Assembly (NCBI RefSeq): GCF_000246895.1
Contig: NZ_BAEV01000027.1
Span: 1-38,809, forward strand
DNA from: Clostridium arbusti SL206
GTDB lineage: Bacteria; Bacillota; Clostridia; Clostridiales; Clostridiaceae
Direction: 5' to 3'
DNA: 38,809 nt
A program made the translations under genes and the position numbers. Numbering within the stretch: the stretch's first letter is position 1; each line of letters starts with the position of its first letter. This document shows, in pieces, positions 1 to 8,994 of this stretch. The notes under the pieces were generated by a model. The model was not told where the DNA came from. It made no database searches and saw only the letters and a list, made by a program, of their open reading frames with translations.

Positions 1-19
1 CTTTAAGATACGATTTGTA

Positions 20-49
20 TTGACAGAAATACGGTTTAAATAATATAAT
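20..49 (+). promoter_or_regulatory. Sigma-A promoter for the argS T-box transcript
   Basis: TTGACA at 20-25 and TATAAT at 44-49 are separated by 18 bp. Both hexamers match consensus exactly. Transcription would start near 56 and run into the T-box leader. Confidence 0.8.
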
Positions 50-74
50 CTAGTATAAACTATATTATATATGT

Positions 75-350
75 TATTGATTTGTTGAAGAGGAGAATAG
101 CTAATAAGAGATTTTTAGCGAGCTGAAGATGGTGAGAGTTCAGTAGTTTTTTATTAAAAATGTGCTTAAGATTATAGTATGTTTTAGGGGAAGCCCTGTG
201 AAAAGAACCTTGGAAAAGCGTCAGAGGGAAGTATTTATCCTGATGAAAGCCGTTTATGCTGCGTTATAGCATCGAGTGGACATAATGTCAATCAGAGTGG
301 TACCGCGGAATTATCCGTCTCTGCAATTTTTTTGCAGAGACGGTTTTTTT
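75..350 (+). promoter_or_regulatory. T-box riboswitch (tRNA-Arg-sensing leader of argS)
   Basis: The diagnostic T-box core AGAGTGGTACCGCGG is at 294-308, just before an intrinsic terminator at 315-350. The distal part of stem I is visible as CTGAA, then GATGGTGAGAG, then TTCAG (about 123-142). A GA-rich kink-turn-like segment lies near 87-97. T-box leaders bind uncharged cognate tRNA and favour the antiterminator over the terminator, so argS should be induced by arginine-tRNA starvation. I could not fix the specifier codon. An AGA at 169-171 on the 3' side of stem I is a candidate, but the fold was not computed. Confidence 0.93.
315..350 (+). terminator. Intrinsic terminator of the T-box leader
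   Basis: A 12-bp stem (CCGTCTCTGCAA at 315-326 with its complement at 332-343) is followed by seven T residues. The 5' arm directly follows the T-box sequence, as expected for the terminator/antiterminator switch. Confidence 0.9.
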
Positions 351-411
351 GTTTTACAACATCAATTTATTTATAGTTAATAAAAATTTATTTTATATGA
401 GGAGAGTAATT

Positions 412-2103
412 ATGGATTATAAGAAAATAGTTGCAGAGAAAATTAAAGAAAATGTGGAGTTAGAATTAGAAACTATTGAAAAGCTGATAGAAATACCACC
501 TAAATCAGAAATGGGTGATTATGCTTTTCCATGTTTTTCATTAGCAAAAACTTTCAGAAAAGCTCCAAATATGATTGCGGCAGATATTGCAGAAAAGATA
601 AATAAAGATGGTTTTGAAAAGGTAGAAAATTTAGGCCCATATTTAAATTTCTTCGTAGATAAAGGCATCTTTACAAAGAACACACTTGAAGAAGTACTAA
701 AGGAAAAAGACTCTTATGGTGCTTCAGAAGTTGGAAAAGGAAAAAATGTTACTATAGATTTTTCTTCTCCTAATATTGCAAAACCATTCCATGTAGGACA
801 TCTATTTAGTACAGCTATAGGAAATTCTCTATACAGAATTTTATCTTTTGAAGGTTACAAGTGTATAGGAATAAATCATCTTGGAGATTGGGGAACTCAG
901 TTTGGTAAATTAATTTGTGCTTATAAAAGATGGTGTGATAAAAAGCAATTAGAGAAAGAACCAATAAAAGAACTTTTAAGGATATATGTTAAATTCCATG
1001 AGGAAGCAGATAAAGATGAAAGTTTTGAAAATGAGGCTAGAATGTACTTTAAAAAGTTGGAGAATGGAGAAAGTGAAGAAACTGAACTTTGGAAAAAGTT
1101 TAGAGAACTTAGTCTTAAAGAGTTCCAAAATGTATATAAACTATTAGATGTAAAATTTGACTCCTATGCAGGTGAAAGCTTCTATAATGACAAAATGGAT
1201 GCTGTAGTAGAAGAAATAGATAAAAAGGGTTTATTAGTAGATAGTAATGGTGCAAGAGTGGTAATGTTAGATGAATTTAATATGCCACCATGTATTATTA
1301 AAAAATCTGATGGAGCTACAATTTATGCTACTCGTGATTTAACTGCAGCAGAATACAGAAAAAATACTTATGATTTCTATAAGAGTATATATGTAGTTGG
1401 TGGAGAGCAAAAGCTTCATTTTAAACAAGTATTTAAAACTTTAGAACTTATGGGATATGATTGGGCAAAAAACTGTAAACATGTAAGTTTTGGTCTTGTA
1501 AAATTTTCTGATAGAAAACTTTCTACAAGAAAGGGAGAAGTAATTTTTCTGGAAGATTTATTGAATGAATCTATATCAAAAACTCTTGAAATTATAAATG
1601 AAAAGAATCCTGAACTTGAAAATAAAGACGAAGTTGCTAAAAAGGTTGGAGTAGGGGCAATGGTATTTACATATCTTAAAAATAGTAGAGAAAAGGATAT
1701 CGTCTTTGATTGGAAGGAAATGCTTAGTTTTGATGGAGAAACTGGTCCTTATGTCCAGTATACTTATGCAAGAGCAAAAAGTATACTTAGAAAATTAGGT
1801 ACTGCTAGTACCGAAATAAATTATGAAAAATTAAATACTTCTGAAGAATTTGAACTCATAAAGTTTATAGAAGGATTCCAAAAGTCCATTTTTAGTGCTA
1901 TAGATAAATTAGAGCCTTCAATTTTAACAAGGCATGTTATAGATATTGCAAAGGCATTTAATAAATTTTATAATCTTCGTAAGATAGCTACTGAAGAGGA
2001 TGAAGAAATTAAGAATGCACGATTAAAGCTTGTAGAAGCAACTTCACAGGTAATAAAAAATGGATTGTATTTATTAGGAATAAATACAGTGGAAAGAATG
2101 TAG
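412..2103 (+). CDS. argS: Arginyl-tRNA synthetase
   Basis: Class I aminoacyl-tRNA synthetase that charges tRNA-Arg in the cytoplasm; 563 residues, normal for ArgRS. The N-terminal ArgRS-specific domain spans roughly residues 1-100. The HIGH-type signature reads HVGH (127-130) within [12 protein letters not shown]. The KMSKS-loop equivalent is KLSTRKG, and the C-terminal helical anticodon-binding domain ends the protein. The start is set at ATG 412, because TGAGGAGAG lies about 6-12 bases upstream; the frame is open to 349, but that extension lies in the terminator tail and has no SD. The gene is governed by the T-box leader directly upstream. No terminator is visible after it. Confidence 0.97.
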   Translation: MDYKKIVAEKIKENVELELETIEKLIEIPPKSEMGDYAFPCFSLAKTFRKAPNMIAADIAEKINKDGFEKVENLGPYLNFFVDKGIFTKNTLEEVLKEKDSYGASEVGKGKNVTIDFSSPNIAKPFHVGHLFSTAIGNSLYRILSFEGYKCIGINHLGDWGTQFGKLICAYKRWCDKKQLEKEPIKELLRIYVKFHEEADKDESFENEARMYFKKLENGESEETELWKKFRELSLKEFQNVYKLLDVKFDSYAGESFYNDKMDAVVEEIDKKGLLVDSNGARVVMLDEFNMPPCIIKKSDGATIYATRDLTAAEYRKNTYDFYKSIYVVGGEQKLHFKQVFKTLELMGYDWAKNCKHVSFGLVKFSDRKLSTRKGEVIFLEDLLNESISKTLEIINEKNPELENKDEVAKKVGVGAMVFTYLKNSREKDIVFDWKEMLSFDGETGPYVQYTYARAKSILRKLGTASTEINYEKLNTSEEFELIKFIEGFQKSIFSAIDKLEPSILTRHVIDIAKAFNKFYNLRKIATEEDEEIKNARLKLVEATSQVIKNGLYLLGINTVERM

Positions 2104-2193
2104 AAGTATAGTATAATTAATTATATAAGTAATCTAAAAAATAGGCTACATACTAATGCAGCGTTATTTAAAGATAGCTGAGGGGGGATAAGA

Positions 2194-2568
2194 ATGAATA
2201 ATATATCATGGAGTAACACTTTACCTATGGTAATAGTGGTAATAGTAATAATGTTAATTTATAATGTACTTAGAAGGTTTATTTTTGATAAGTTAAGAGT
2301 AGTTAAATGGTCCAAATGGGTTGTACTTGCAATAGCTATACTATTGGGTTTATTAAATGGATATATAGGAAATAAGTTTAATCCAACTAGTTTGCCATAT
2401 TATGTTTGCTTAGGTGTGTTTATAATTTCTATATTTACTTTTTTTGATCTTATGGGTTGGGGAAGAAAATCCTATGCACCAAAAGCAAATAAAAAAGATG
2501 ATATTGTTATAAGACCTAAAGCAAAACCTAATAGAGTAAAAAATAGAAATAAAGATAATAATAATTAG
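2194..2568 (+). CDS. Small membrane protein of unknown function
   Basis: A 124-residue protein preceded by a strong SD (GAGGGGGG about 7 bases before ATG). It has three likely membrane segments, at residues about 9-27, 40-57 and 69-87. A very basic, Asn/Lys-rich tail of about 35 residues follows (KPNRVKNRNKDNNN at the end). The tail is presumably cytosolic and could contact nucleic acid or membrane lipid, but that is a guess. The gene lies 90 bp after argS with no terminator between them, so co-transcription is possible. It ends at a clear terminator. I do not recognise a named family. Confidence 0.8.
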   Translation: MNNISWSNTLPMVIVVIVIMLIYNVLRRFIFDKLRVVKWSKWVVLAIAILLGLLNGYIGNKFNPTSLPYYVCLGVFIISIFTFFDLMGWGRKSYAPKANKKDDIVIRPKAKPNRVKNRNKDNNN

Positions 2569-2570
2569 AG

Positions 2571-2602
2571 AAAAAAGAGAGCTTTAGGGTTCTCTTTTTT
2601 TA
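2571..2602 (+). terminator. Intrinsic terminator
   Basis: AAAAAAGAGA at 2571-2580 pairs with TCTCTTTTTT at 2591-2600, giving a hairpin that ends in a T run just after the membrane-protein stop codon. Confidence 0.8.
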
Positions 2603-2685
2603 TTTTTAATCAGTGTCTAAATTATACCTATAAGCAATTGCGGATAATTAATATTAATGGATAAGGAATAATTTAGATTAAAGTA

Positions 2686-2714
2686 TTGACAAATGTGATT
2701 AAATTATATATTAT
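2686..2714 (+). promoter_or_regulatory. Promoter of the rrf2 regulator
   Basis: TTGACA at 2686-2691 and TATTAT at 2709-2714 have a 17-bp spacer. The -10 box is followed directly by a perfect palindrome (2716-2740), which would cover the transcription start. Confidence 0.7.
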
Positions 2715-2715
2715 A

Positions 2716-2740
2716 AAACTATACCAAATGAGTATAGTTT
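2716..2740. promoter_or_regulatory. Candidate Rrf2 operator O1 (rrf2 autoregulation)
   Basis: Perfect inverted repeat: AAACTATAC (2716-2724), a 7-nt spacer, then GTATAGTTT (2732-2740). It lies immediately downstream of the -10 box, a position suited to repression. The same architecture recurs at 3201-3227 before cooS, with half-sites that differ only at one symmetric position (C/G). Assignment to the adjacent Rrf2 protein is inference from position and recurrence. Confidence 0.7.
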
Positions 2741-2758
2741 ATAGATGGATGTGAGAAA

Positions 2759-3172
2759 ATGAATATCACTCAGGAAAGTGATTATGCAATAAGGGCAGTA
2801 CTTATCTTGGCAAAAAATACAGAAAAAGATATTTTAGATGCAAAAACTATATGTGAACTTGGTAATATACCTTTGAGATTTTTGCTAAAGCTTTTAAGAA
2901 AACTTATTAAGGCTGGAATAATAAAATCTTATAGGGGTATAAATGGTGGGTATGCACTTGCAAAAAAACCAATAGACATAAATTTAAGAGCCATTATAGA
3001 AGCTATAGAAGGTCCAATAACAATAAATAGATGCTTATATGATAAAGACACTTGTTCTGCCGGTAAAGGCGATACCTGTGCAATTCATGCAGCATTATAT
3101 AATGTTCAGTCAAAAATGATTGAAGAACTAGAAAAAGTAAATTTTGATGATTTGAAAAAGGGTAATTGGTGA
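2759..3172 (+). CDS. Rrf2-family Fe-S-type transcriptional regulator
   Basis: A 137-residue protein with the Rrf2/IscR winged helix at the N-terminus (opening MNITQESDYAIRAVLILAK, and the wing motif GINGGYALAKKP at about 61-72). Cys92, Cys99 and Cys107 have the three-cysteine arrangement used by IscR, NsrR and RirA for an iron-sulfur cluster. His110 or Cys32 could contribute. It therefore probably senses redox state, NO, iron or possibly CO-related signals; the signal itself cannot be read from sequence. It precedes cooS by 123 bp on the same strand. Matching palindromes at its own and the cooS promoters suggest it represses both. The SD is weak (GTGAG). Confidence 0.9.
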   Translation: MNITQESDYAIRAVLILAKNTEKDILDAKTICELGNIPLRFLLKLLRKLIKAGIIKSYRGINGGYALAKKPIDINLRAIIEAIEGPITINRCLYDKDTCSAGKGDTCAIHAALYNVQSKMIEELEKVNFDDLKKGNW

Positions 3173-3193
3173 GCTCAAAAGGGCAGCCTTTTA

Positions 3194-3227
3194 TTTACAA
3201 TAAAGTATACTAAAATAGTATACTTTA
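3194..3227 (+). promoter_or_regulatory. cooS promoter with candidate Rrf2 operator O2
   Basis: Perfect 10-bp inverted repeat TAAAGTATAC (3201-3210), spacer TAAAATA, GTATACTTTA (3218-3227). A possible promoter overlaps it: TTTACA at 3194-3199 and TATACT at 3219-3224. The 19-bp spacer is longer than ideal. The repeat occupies the -35/-10 gap and the -10 box. It shares half-site, symmetry and spacer length with 2716-2740. Confidence 0.65.
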
Positions 3228-3295
3228 TGAAAATTAAAATTTAACTTTTGTAAAACCAGCATAAATATACTTTTAAAATTTGAGGAGGAATTACA

Positions 3296-5170
3296 ATGTC
3301 AATGTGTAAATCAGCAGATTGTAAGTTATGTGAATTTCTAGAGTCTAAGGAAGGTATGGAAACATCTTTTAATAGGGTTGAACAACAAAAAAACAAATGC
3401 AAGTTTGGTAAAGATGGTGTTTGTTGTAAATTGTGTTCTAATGGTCCCTGCAGAATAACTCCTAAATCACCTAGAGGTGTCTGTGGAGCAGATGCTGATA
3501 CAATAGTGGGAAGAAACTTTTTAAGAGCTATTGCAGCTGGATCAGCTTGCTATGTTCATGTAGTTGAAAATACTGCTTGGAATTTGATGGAGATAGGAAA
3601 GGGAAAAGGAAATTTAAAGATAAAGAGTCCAGAGACTTTAGATAATTTAGCAAAAGCTTTTGGTATTGAAGAAGAAGACTTAAACAAAAAGGCTATAAAG
3701 GTTGCAGAAACTGTAATTTCTGATTTATATAAACCAAAATTTGAAAAAATGAAACTTGTTAAAAAACTTGCTTATGGACCAAGATTTGAAAATTGGGAGA
3801 AAAATGGAATATTGCCAGGGGGAGCAAAATCAGAAGTATTTGATGCAGTAGTTAAGACATCAACAAATCTTAATAGTGATCCTGTAGATATGCTTCTAAA
3901 TGCATTAAGTCTTGGAGTATCAACAGGTATTTATGGACTTATGCTTACAAATTTATTAAATGATGTAATGCTAGGAGCACCAAAAATAAGAGCGGCAAAA
4001 GTAGGGTTCAAAGTTATAGATGAGGATTACATAAACATTATGGTAACAGGTCATCAGCATTCTGATATTGCCCATCTTCAAGAAAGGCTTATTGATGAAG
4101 ATGTGAAGAAAAAAGCTGAAGCAGTAGGAGCAAAAGGCTTTAAATTAGTGGGATGCACTTGTGTAGGACAGGATTTGCAATTAAGAGGAGAACATTATCA
4201 AGAAGTATTTTCGGGGCACGCTGGAAATAATTATACAAGCGAGGCTGTTTTAGCTACTGGAGGTATTGATCTTGTAGTTTCAGAATTTAACTGTACTATA
4301 CCAGGTATGGAAGATATAGCTGAAAAGTATAAAGTTAAAATGATATGTATAGATGATGTAGCTAAAAAGAAAACTGCAGATTACATTCCATTTAGTATGA
4401 AGGATGCAGAAGATATAAGTGAAACATTAATAGATGCAGCTTTAAATAGTTTTAAAGAAAGAAGAGGCTTAGTTAATATAGATATTCCTAAGGATCATGG
4501 ATATGATGATGTAATTACAGGAGTAAGTGAAGGATCTTTAAAAGAATTTTTGGGTGGAACCTGGGAACCACTTATAAAGCTTATAGCAGAGGGTAAGATA
4601 AAAGGTGTAGCAGGAGTAGTAGGATGCTCTAATCTTACAGCTAAAGGCCATGATGTATTCACTGTAGAACTTACTAAAGAATTAATAAAGAGAAATATTG
4701 TAGTTCTATCTGCTGGTTGTTCATCTGGCGGACTTGAAAATGTTGGACTTATGTCACCATCTGCGGCAGAACTTGCTGGAGACAGTCTTAAAGAGGTATG
4801 CACGGCACTTGGAATTCCACCTGTACTTAATTTTGGACCTTGCCTTGCTATAGGTAGATTAGAAATGGTAGCTGTTGAACTTGCAAAAGCATTAAATATT
4901 GATATACCACAGCTTCCACTTGTACTTTCAGCACCTCAGTGGCTTGAAGAGCAGGCTTTAGCAGATGCAGCCTTTGGATTGTCATTAGGACTTCCACTTC
5001 ATGTTGCTATTTCACCATTTATTGATGGCAGTGAGCTAGTTTCTAAAGTGCTTAAAGAGGATTTAGTTAATATCACTGGTGGAAAGCTAATAGTACAAGA
5101 AGATGTTATTAAAGCAGCAGATGAGTTAGAAGCTATAATAGAAGAGAGAAGAAAAAGTTTAAATATTTAA
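3296..5170 (+). CDS. cooS: Ni-containing carbon monoxide dehydrogenase, CooS-type (divergent)
   Basis: A 624-residue anaerobic CODH catalytic subunit, for CO + H2O to CO2 + 2e- + 2H+. Cys35/Cys43 (cluster D) and Cys44, Cys47, Cys52 and Cys63 (cluster B) are in place. C-cluster ligand candidates are His253, Cys287 or Cys289, Cys333, Cys444, Cys475 and Cys516. Several flanking motifs are unusual: the region that normally carries a histidine ladder reads AAGSACYVHVVENTAW, with one His, and the segment that usually holds a catalytic Lys reads SAPQWLEEQAL. No cooC, cooF, ACS or hydrogenase gene lies nearby. Start: GAGGAGG about 8 bases before ATG. It probably belongs to a divergent CODH clade, and true CO oxidation is likely but not certain. 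Confidence 0.9.
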   Translation: MSMCKSADCKLCEFLESKEGMETSFNRVEQQKNKCKFGKDGVCCKLCSNGPCRITPKSPRGVCGADADTIVGRNFLRAIAAGSACYVHVVENTAWNLMEIGKGKGNLKIKSPETLDNLAKAFGIEEEDLNKKAIKVAETVISDLYKPKFEKMKLVKKLAYGPRFENWEKNGILPGGAKSEVFDAVVKTSTNLNSDPVDMLLNALSLGVSTGIYGLMLTNLLNDVMLGAPKIRAAKVGFKVIDEDYINIMVTGHQHSDIAHLQERLIDEDVKKKAEAVGAKGFKLVGCTCVGQDLQLRGEHYQEVFSGHAGNNYTSEAVLATGGIDLVVSEFNCTIPGMEDIAEKYKVKMICIDDVAKKKTADYIPFSMKDAEDISETLIDAALNSFKERRGLVNIDIPKDHGYDDVITGVSEGSLKEFLGGTWEPLIKLIAEGKIKGVAGVVGCSNLTAKGHDVFTVELTKELIKRNIVVLSAGCSSGGLENVGLMSPSAAELAGDSLKEVCTALGIPPVLNFGPCLAIGRLEMVAVELAKALNIDIPQLPLVLSAPQWLEEQALADAAFGLSLGLPLHVAISPFIDGSELVSKVLKEDLVNITGGKLIVQEDVIKAADELEAIIEERRKSLNI

Positions 5171-5314
5171 TATTTCAATTATGGTATATAGATACAACTG
5201 TTTAAGGTTAATATGATATAATTAAATAAATATATCAAAACAAACATTTTGATGTTGTTTATTGTTTATAATAAATTAATAAGTTTTATCTAGTAATATG
5301 GGAGGTAACAGTGT

Positions 5315-5524
5315 ATGGAGAATAATGCAAGTAAAGAAATAATGGATAAGTTAACTAAGACATGTATTTGCAAGAGTATATCTAGGGCTGTTATAAAAAA
5401 TGCAATTAAAAGTGGAGCTAAAACTGTAGAAGATGTACAGAAACTAACAGGGGCAGGTTCAGGTGGTTGTAAGGGAAGAAGATGTACTCCAAGAATACAA
5501 ATGCTTTTAGATAGTGAAGAATAA
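5315..5524 (+). CDS. BFD-like [2Fe-2S]-binding small protein
   Basis: A 69-residue protein with the bacterioferritin-associated-ferredoxin-like fold: CICKSISRA near residue 18, then GSGGCKGRRC near residues 48-57. This is the CxC...CxxxxC arrangement that binds a 2Fe-2S cluster in this family. Such domains pass electrons or regulate iron release, either as free proteins or fused to oxidoreductases. It lies 145 bp after cooS with no terminator between them. An extended -10 element (TGATATAAT, 5214-5222) could give it its own promoter. The context suggests an electron partner for CooS, but this is inference. SD GGGAGGT precedes the ATG. Confidence 0.85.
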   Translation: MENNASKEIMDKLTKTCICKSISRAVIKNAIKSGAKTVEDVQKLTGAGSGGCKGRRCTPRIQMLLDSEE

Positions 5525-5550
5525 AATGTTGAATATGTAAGATTATTTTA

Positions 5551-5599
5551 AGCTGTTGGTTTTATAGATTTTTAATATTAATCTATAAAACCAACAGCT
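5551..5599. terminator. Long perfect hairpin after the BFD-like gene
   Basis: A 20-bp perfect stem (5551-5570 with 5580-5599) and a 9-nt loop start 27 bp after the stop codon. The T run that follows is poor, so it may act as a weak terminator or as an mRNA 3'-end stabiliser. Confidence 0.6.
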
Positions 5600-5701
5600 T
5601 CTTTGAAATAGCTTTTTATTCTGAATGTGGGTTTACAGAATATATAATTTATGATATAAAAATGTTAAAGTGAAATTTAGTTTAATAAAGAGGGTGTTCT
5701 C

Positions 5702-6205
5702 GTGATATATAAATTTAAATCTTATAGACCTGAAATACATGAAAGTGCTTTTATTGCAGAAAGTGCAGATATTATAGGAAATGTAGCTATTAAAAAGAAT
5801 TGTAATGTTTGGTTTGGAGTAGTAATAAGAGGGGATGTTAACAAAATATGCATTGATGAAGGCACAAATATTCAGGATAATTCTACACTTCATATAACAA
5901 AGGGTGAAAGTTCTTTAGAAGTTGGTAAATTTGTTACTGTGGGTCATGGATCAATATTACATGGATGCAAAATAAGAGATCATTCATTAATTGGTATGGG
6001 ATCCATAATACTAGACAATGCTGAGATTGGTGAATATACAATAATAGGAGCAGGTAGTTTAGTGACTAAAAACAAAAAAATACCTAGTGGGGTACTCTGC
6101 ATGGGTAGACCCGCAAAGGTGATAAGGGAACTTACAGAAGAGGAAAAAGAAGGTTTAAGATTAAATGCAGAAGAATATATAGATATAATTAAGGATTATA
6201 AATAA
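5702..6205 (+). CDS. Gamma-carbonic-anhydrase-like hexapeptide-repeat protein
   Basis: A 167-residue left-handed beta-helix protein of the gamma-CA/YrdA/PaaY type. Hexapeptide repeats run through most of the chain (GNVAIKKNCNVWFGVVIRGD, then VTVGHGSILHGCKIRDHSLIGMGS). The metal-binding histidines expected in this family are present as HIT, GHGS and LHGC. Members bind Zn or Fe and some hydrate CO2; many have no proven activity, so enzyme function is uncertain. The start is GTG at 5702, preceded by AAAGAGGG. Its place after CooS is suggestive for CO2/bicarbonate handling, but a hairpin separates the two units. Confidence 0.88.
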   Translation: MIYKFKSYRPEIHESAFIAESADIIGNVAIKKNCNVWFGVVIRGDVNKICIDEGTNIQDNSTLHITKGESSLEVGKFVTVGHGSILHGCKIRDHSLIGMGSIILDNAEIGEYTIIGAGSLVTKNKKIPSGVLCMGRPAKVIRELTEEEKEGLRLNAEEYIDIIKDYK

Positions 6206-6230
6206 TGATATCATCGTTCATGAAAAATTT

Positions 6231-6281
6231 ATAAAGGGTTTAACACTAAAATACAATTGAATTTAGTGTTAAACCCTTTAT
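6231..6281. terminator. Bidirectional terminator between convergent genes
   Basis: Stem of about 20 bp (6231-6250 with 6262-6281, core AAAGGGTTTAACACTAAA). It lies between the carbonic-anhydrase-like gene (+) and the ATPase gene (-), and the A/T-rich flanks suit both directions. Confidence 0.85.
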
Positions 6282-6303
6282 TATATGCACTTTTATTTTA
6301 AAG

Positions 6304-8931
6304 TTATATCTGTTGTTTATTGCTTTTCATACGCATAAAGATTTTTGCAATTTCATTTAATACAATAGTTATTAAAGAAATGCCAATGACAAATGTCCAA
6401 TCGTATATAGTTAAATTAAATACGTTAAATAAATTTGCTAGAAAAGGTACTGTTATAACTATATATTGAAGAAATATACCTACAATTAAAGCTCCTACTA
6501 AGTATTTATTGCTAAATATTCCTATTTTAAATATAGACTTTTTAGGATGTCTCATATTAAAGGAGTGGAAAAGTTGTGAAACACTTAAGACTACAAAAGC
6601 CATAGTTTGTGCATGTTCACCTGTTCCATATACTTTTTCTCCATATCTAAATGCTATCAAAGTTAAAACACCTATCAGTATTCCGTTTAATATAAGATAT
6701 ATACTTGAACCTCCAGCAAACAAACTCTCTTTAGGATTTCTAGGGGGATTATCCATAACATTTTCATCTCCAGGATCTACACCTAAAGAAAGAGCTGGCA
6801 ATGTATCTGTAATCAAGTTTACCCATAATATATGAATAGGCTTAAGTGGAGTATCCCAATTCAAGAGTATAGCCACAAATAAAGCTATAATTTCACCTAA
6901 ATTACAGGATAGAAGAAATATTATAGATTTTTTTATATTGTTAAATATGTTTCTTCCTTCTTTTATGGCAGAAACAATAGTTGAAAAGTTATCATCTGTT
7001 AAGATCATATCAGAAGCACCTTTTGCTACGTCTGTACCTGTTATACCCATGGCTACACCTATGTCTGCAGTTTTTAGAGAAGGAGCATCATTTACTCCAT
7101 CACCAGTCATTGACACTATATTCCCCTTGGATTTAAAGGCTTTTACGATGTTAACTTTATGTTCTGGAGAAACTCTTGCAAAAACCTTTAGTGAATCAAT
7201 TTTAGTATTTAATTCATCTTGACTTAATTTATCAAGATCTGTTCCTGAAATAGTTTCATCGTAGTTTTCAGCTATGCCCAGTTCTTTAGCTATGGCAAAG
7301 GCTGTATTTTTATGATCTCCAGTTATCATTATAGTTCTAATACCAGATTGTTTACAGGTAGCTATAGAGTCTTTAACTTCTAGTCTTGGAGGATCAATCA
7401 TACCTACTAAACCTATGAAAATTAAATCTTTTTCAATATCACCAACGGGTATATCTGAAGAATCTAATTCTTTATAAGCACTTCCAAGTACTCTTAAGGC
7501 ATCATCAGACATATCATTTGAAGCTTTCATGATTTTAGTTTTTATATCTTCTGTTAAGTCCTGTATGTGTCCATCTATATTTATTTTATTAGTTATTTTA
7601 AGAAGACTATCAATAGCACCTTTAGTGTATACAATATAATTTTTATCATATTTATTCATAGTGGACATAAGTTTTCTATCAGAATCAAAAGGCACCTCAT
7701 TTACTCTTACAGAAGAAGCTTCAAGTTCATTTTTTAGTATATTGAACTTTACACCTACTTCCAAAAGTGCTATTTCTGTTGGGTCACCAGTCTTTGAATT
7801 CTCATTATAAGTAGCATCATTACATAACATTATGTTATCTAATAAAAGCTTATAACTTCCATTACTTAAATCTAAATCATTAATAGGTTTTAGAGAATCA
7901 TAAGTATAGAATTTTGTAACTGTCATTTTGTTTTGAGTAAGTGTTCCAGTTTTATCTGAACAGATTATGTTTACTGCACCTAGGGTTTCTACTGCAGGGA
8001 GCTTTCTTATGATAGCATTTTCTTTTATCATTCTTTGAACTCCAATAGCCAATACTATTGATACAATAGCAGGAAGTCCTTCAGGAATTGCTGCTACTGC
8101 AAGACTTATAGCTGTAAGAAACATTTCAAATAAATCTCTCTTTTGAATAACAGAAATTATAAATATTAAGGCACAAATTGCTATAGCAACAATTCCTAAA
8201 ATTTTACTCAGTTCAGCTAGCTTTTTTTGCAATGGTGTAAGTTCACTTTCAGATTCATCTAACATTCTAGCTATTTTACCAATCTCAGTATCCATTCCAG
8301 TACTTGCAACTATACCAACACCTCTGCCATAAGTTGCTAAAGTTGAAGCAAAGGCCATATTCTTTTGATCTCCTAAGGGAATGTTTTCATCATGAAAACT
8401 AATGCTGGCATCTTTACTTGAAGGAACTGATTCACCTGTTAAAGCAGATTCTTCTATTTTAAGATTTGCACTCTCTATTAGTCTTAAATCTGCAGGGGTG
8501 TATCTTCCAGCATCTAAAATAACTATATCGCCGGGAACAACCTCTTCAGAAGGAATTTCTTTTAGGTCACCATCTCTTTTTACCACAGCTTTAGGAGTTG
8601 AGAGCTCTTTTAATGCCTCCATAGCTTTTTCTGATCTAAATTCCTGAATAGTTCCAACAATTCCATTTATAAATATTACAACTAAAATTATTATGGAATC
8701 ACTTATTTCTCCCATGAAAGCTGATATTATAGCTGCTGCTATAAGTATAAATATCATAGGATCTTTTAATTGAGAAAAAAAGATTTGAAATATAGTCTTT
8801 TTTGATTTAGATGATAGTTTATTTTCTCCATATTTTTCCAATCTTTTTTTTGCTTCTTCAGAAGACAGTCCCTCATTAGGATTAGTATCTAGTTCTTTTA
8901 AAACTTCTTCTGATGTTTTATCAAACCACAT
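6304..8931 (-). CDS. P-type cation-transporting ATPase (Ca2+/Mn2+, SERCA/PMCA-like)
   Basis: An 875-residue P2-type ATPase that exports divalent cations. Motifs in order: actuator TGES (165-168), M4 PEGL (283-286), phosphorylation site DKTGT (Asp326), hinge GDGVNDAP (610-617). The transport-site residues of Ca2+ pumps are present: N677xxE680 in M5 and N705, T708, D709 in M6 (VNLITDTLPA), with Glu284 in M4. Ten membrane segments are expected. The leader carries a probable Mn2+ riboswitch (9324-9411), so Mn2+ export, perhaps with Ca2+, is the likely job. Streptococcal pumps of this family are known to be controlled this way. A MITE lies between riboswitch and start codon. SD GGGGAT precedes ATG. 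Confidence 0.95.
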   Translation of the reverse strand: MWFDKTSEEVLKELDTNPNEGLSSEEAKKRLEKYGENKLSSKSKKTIFQIFFSQLKDPMIFILIAAAIISAFMGEISDSIIILVVIFINGIVGTIQEFRSEKAMEALKELSTPKAVVKRDGDLKEIPSEEVVPGDIVILDAGRYTPADLRLIESANLKIEESALTGESVPSSKDASISFHDENIPLGDQKNMAFASTLATYGRGVGIVASTGMDTEIGKIARMLDESESELTPLQKKLAELSKILGIVAIAICALIFIISVIQKRDLFEMFLTAISLAVAAIPEGLPAIVSIVLAIGVQRMIKENAIIRKLPAVETLGAVNIICSDKTGTLTQNKMTVTKFYTYDSLKPINDLDLSNGSYKLLLDNIMLCNDATYNENSKTGDPTEIALLEVGVKFNILKNELEASSVRVNEVPFDSDRKLMSTMNKYDKNYIVYTKGAIDSLLKITNKINIDGHIQDLTEDIKTKIMKASNDMSDDALRVLGSAYKELDSSDIPVGDIEKDLIFIGLVGMIDPPRLEVKDSIATCKQSGIRTIMITGDHKNTAFAIAKELGIAENYDETISGTDLDKLSQDELNTKIDSLKVFARVSPEHKVNIVKAFKSKGNIVSMTGDGVNDAPSLKTADIGVAMGITGTDVAKGASDMILTDDNFSTIVSAIKEGRNIFNNIKKSIIFLLSCNLGEIIALFVAILLNWDTPLKPIHILWVNLITDTLPALSLGVDPGDENVMDNPPRNPKESLFAGGSSIYLILNGILIGVLTLIAFRYGEKVYGTGEHAQTMAFVVLSVSQLFHSFNMRHPKKSIFKIGIFSNKYLVGALIVGIFLQYIVITVPFLANLFNVFNLTIYDWTFVIGISLITIVLNEIAKIFMRMKSNKQQI

Positions 8932-8994
8932 TATTATATCCCCTTTCCATAATGTTTAATATAAATAAACTCAGATAATAAAAATTGTCTATAA

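Noticed and set aside
349-411. N-terminal extension of argS
   Set aside because: It lies in the riboswitch terminator tail, begins with TTG and has no SD; ATG 412 has a strong SD.
4495-4803. Reverse-strand open frame inside cooS
   Set aside because: Antisense shadow of a strongly supported CODH gene, without SD or recognisable domain.
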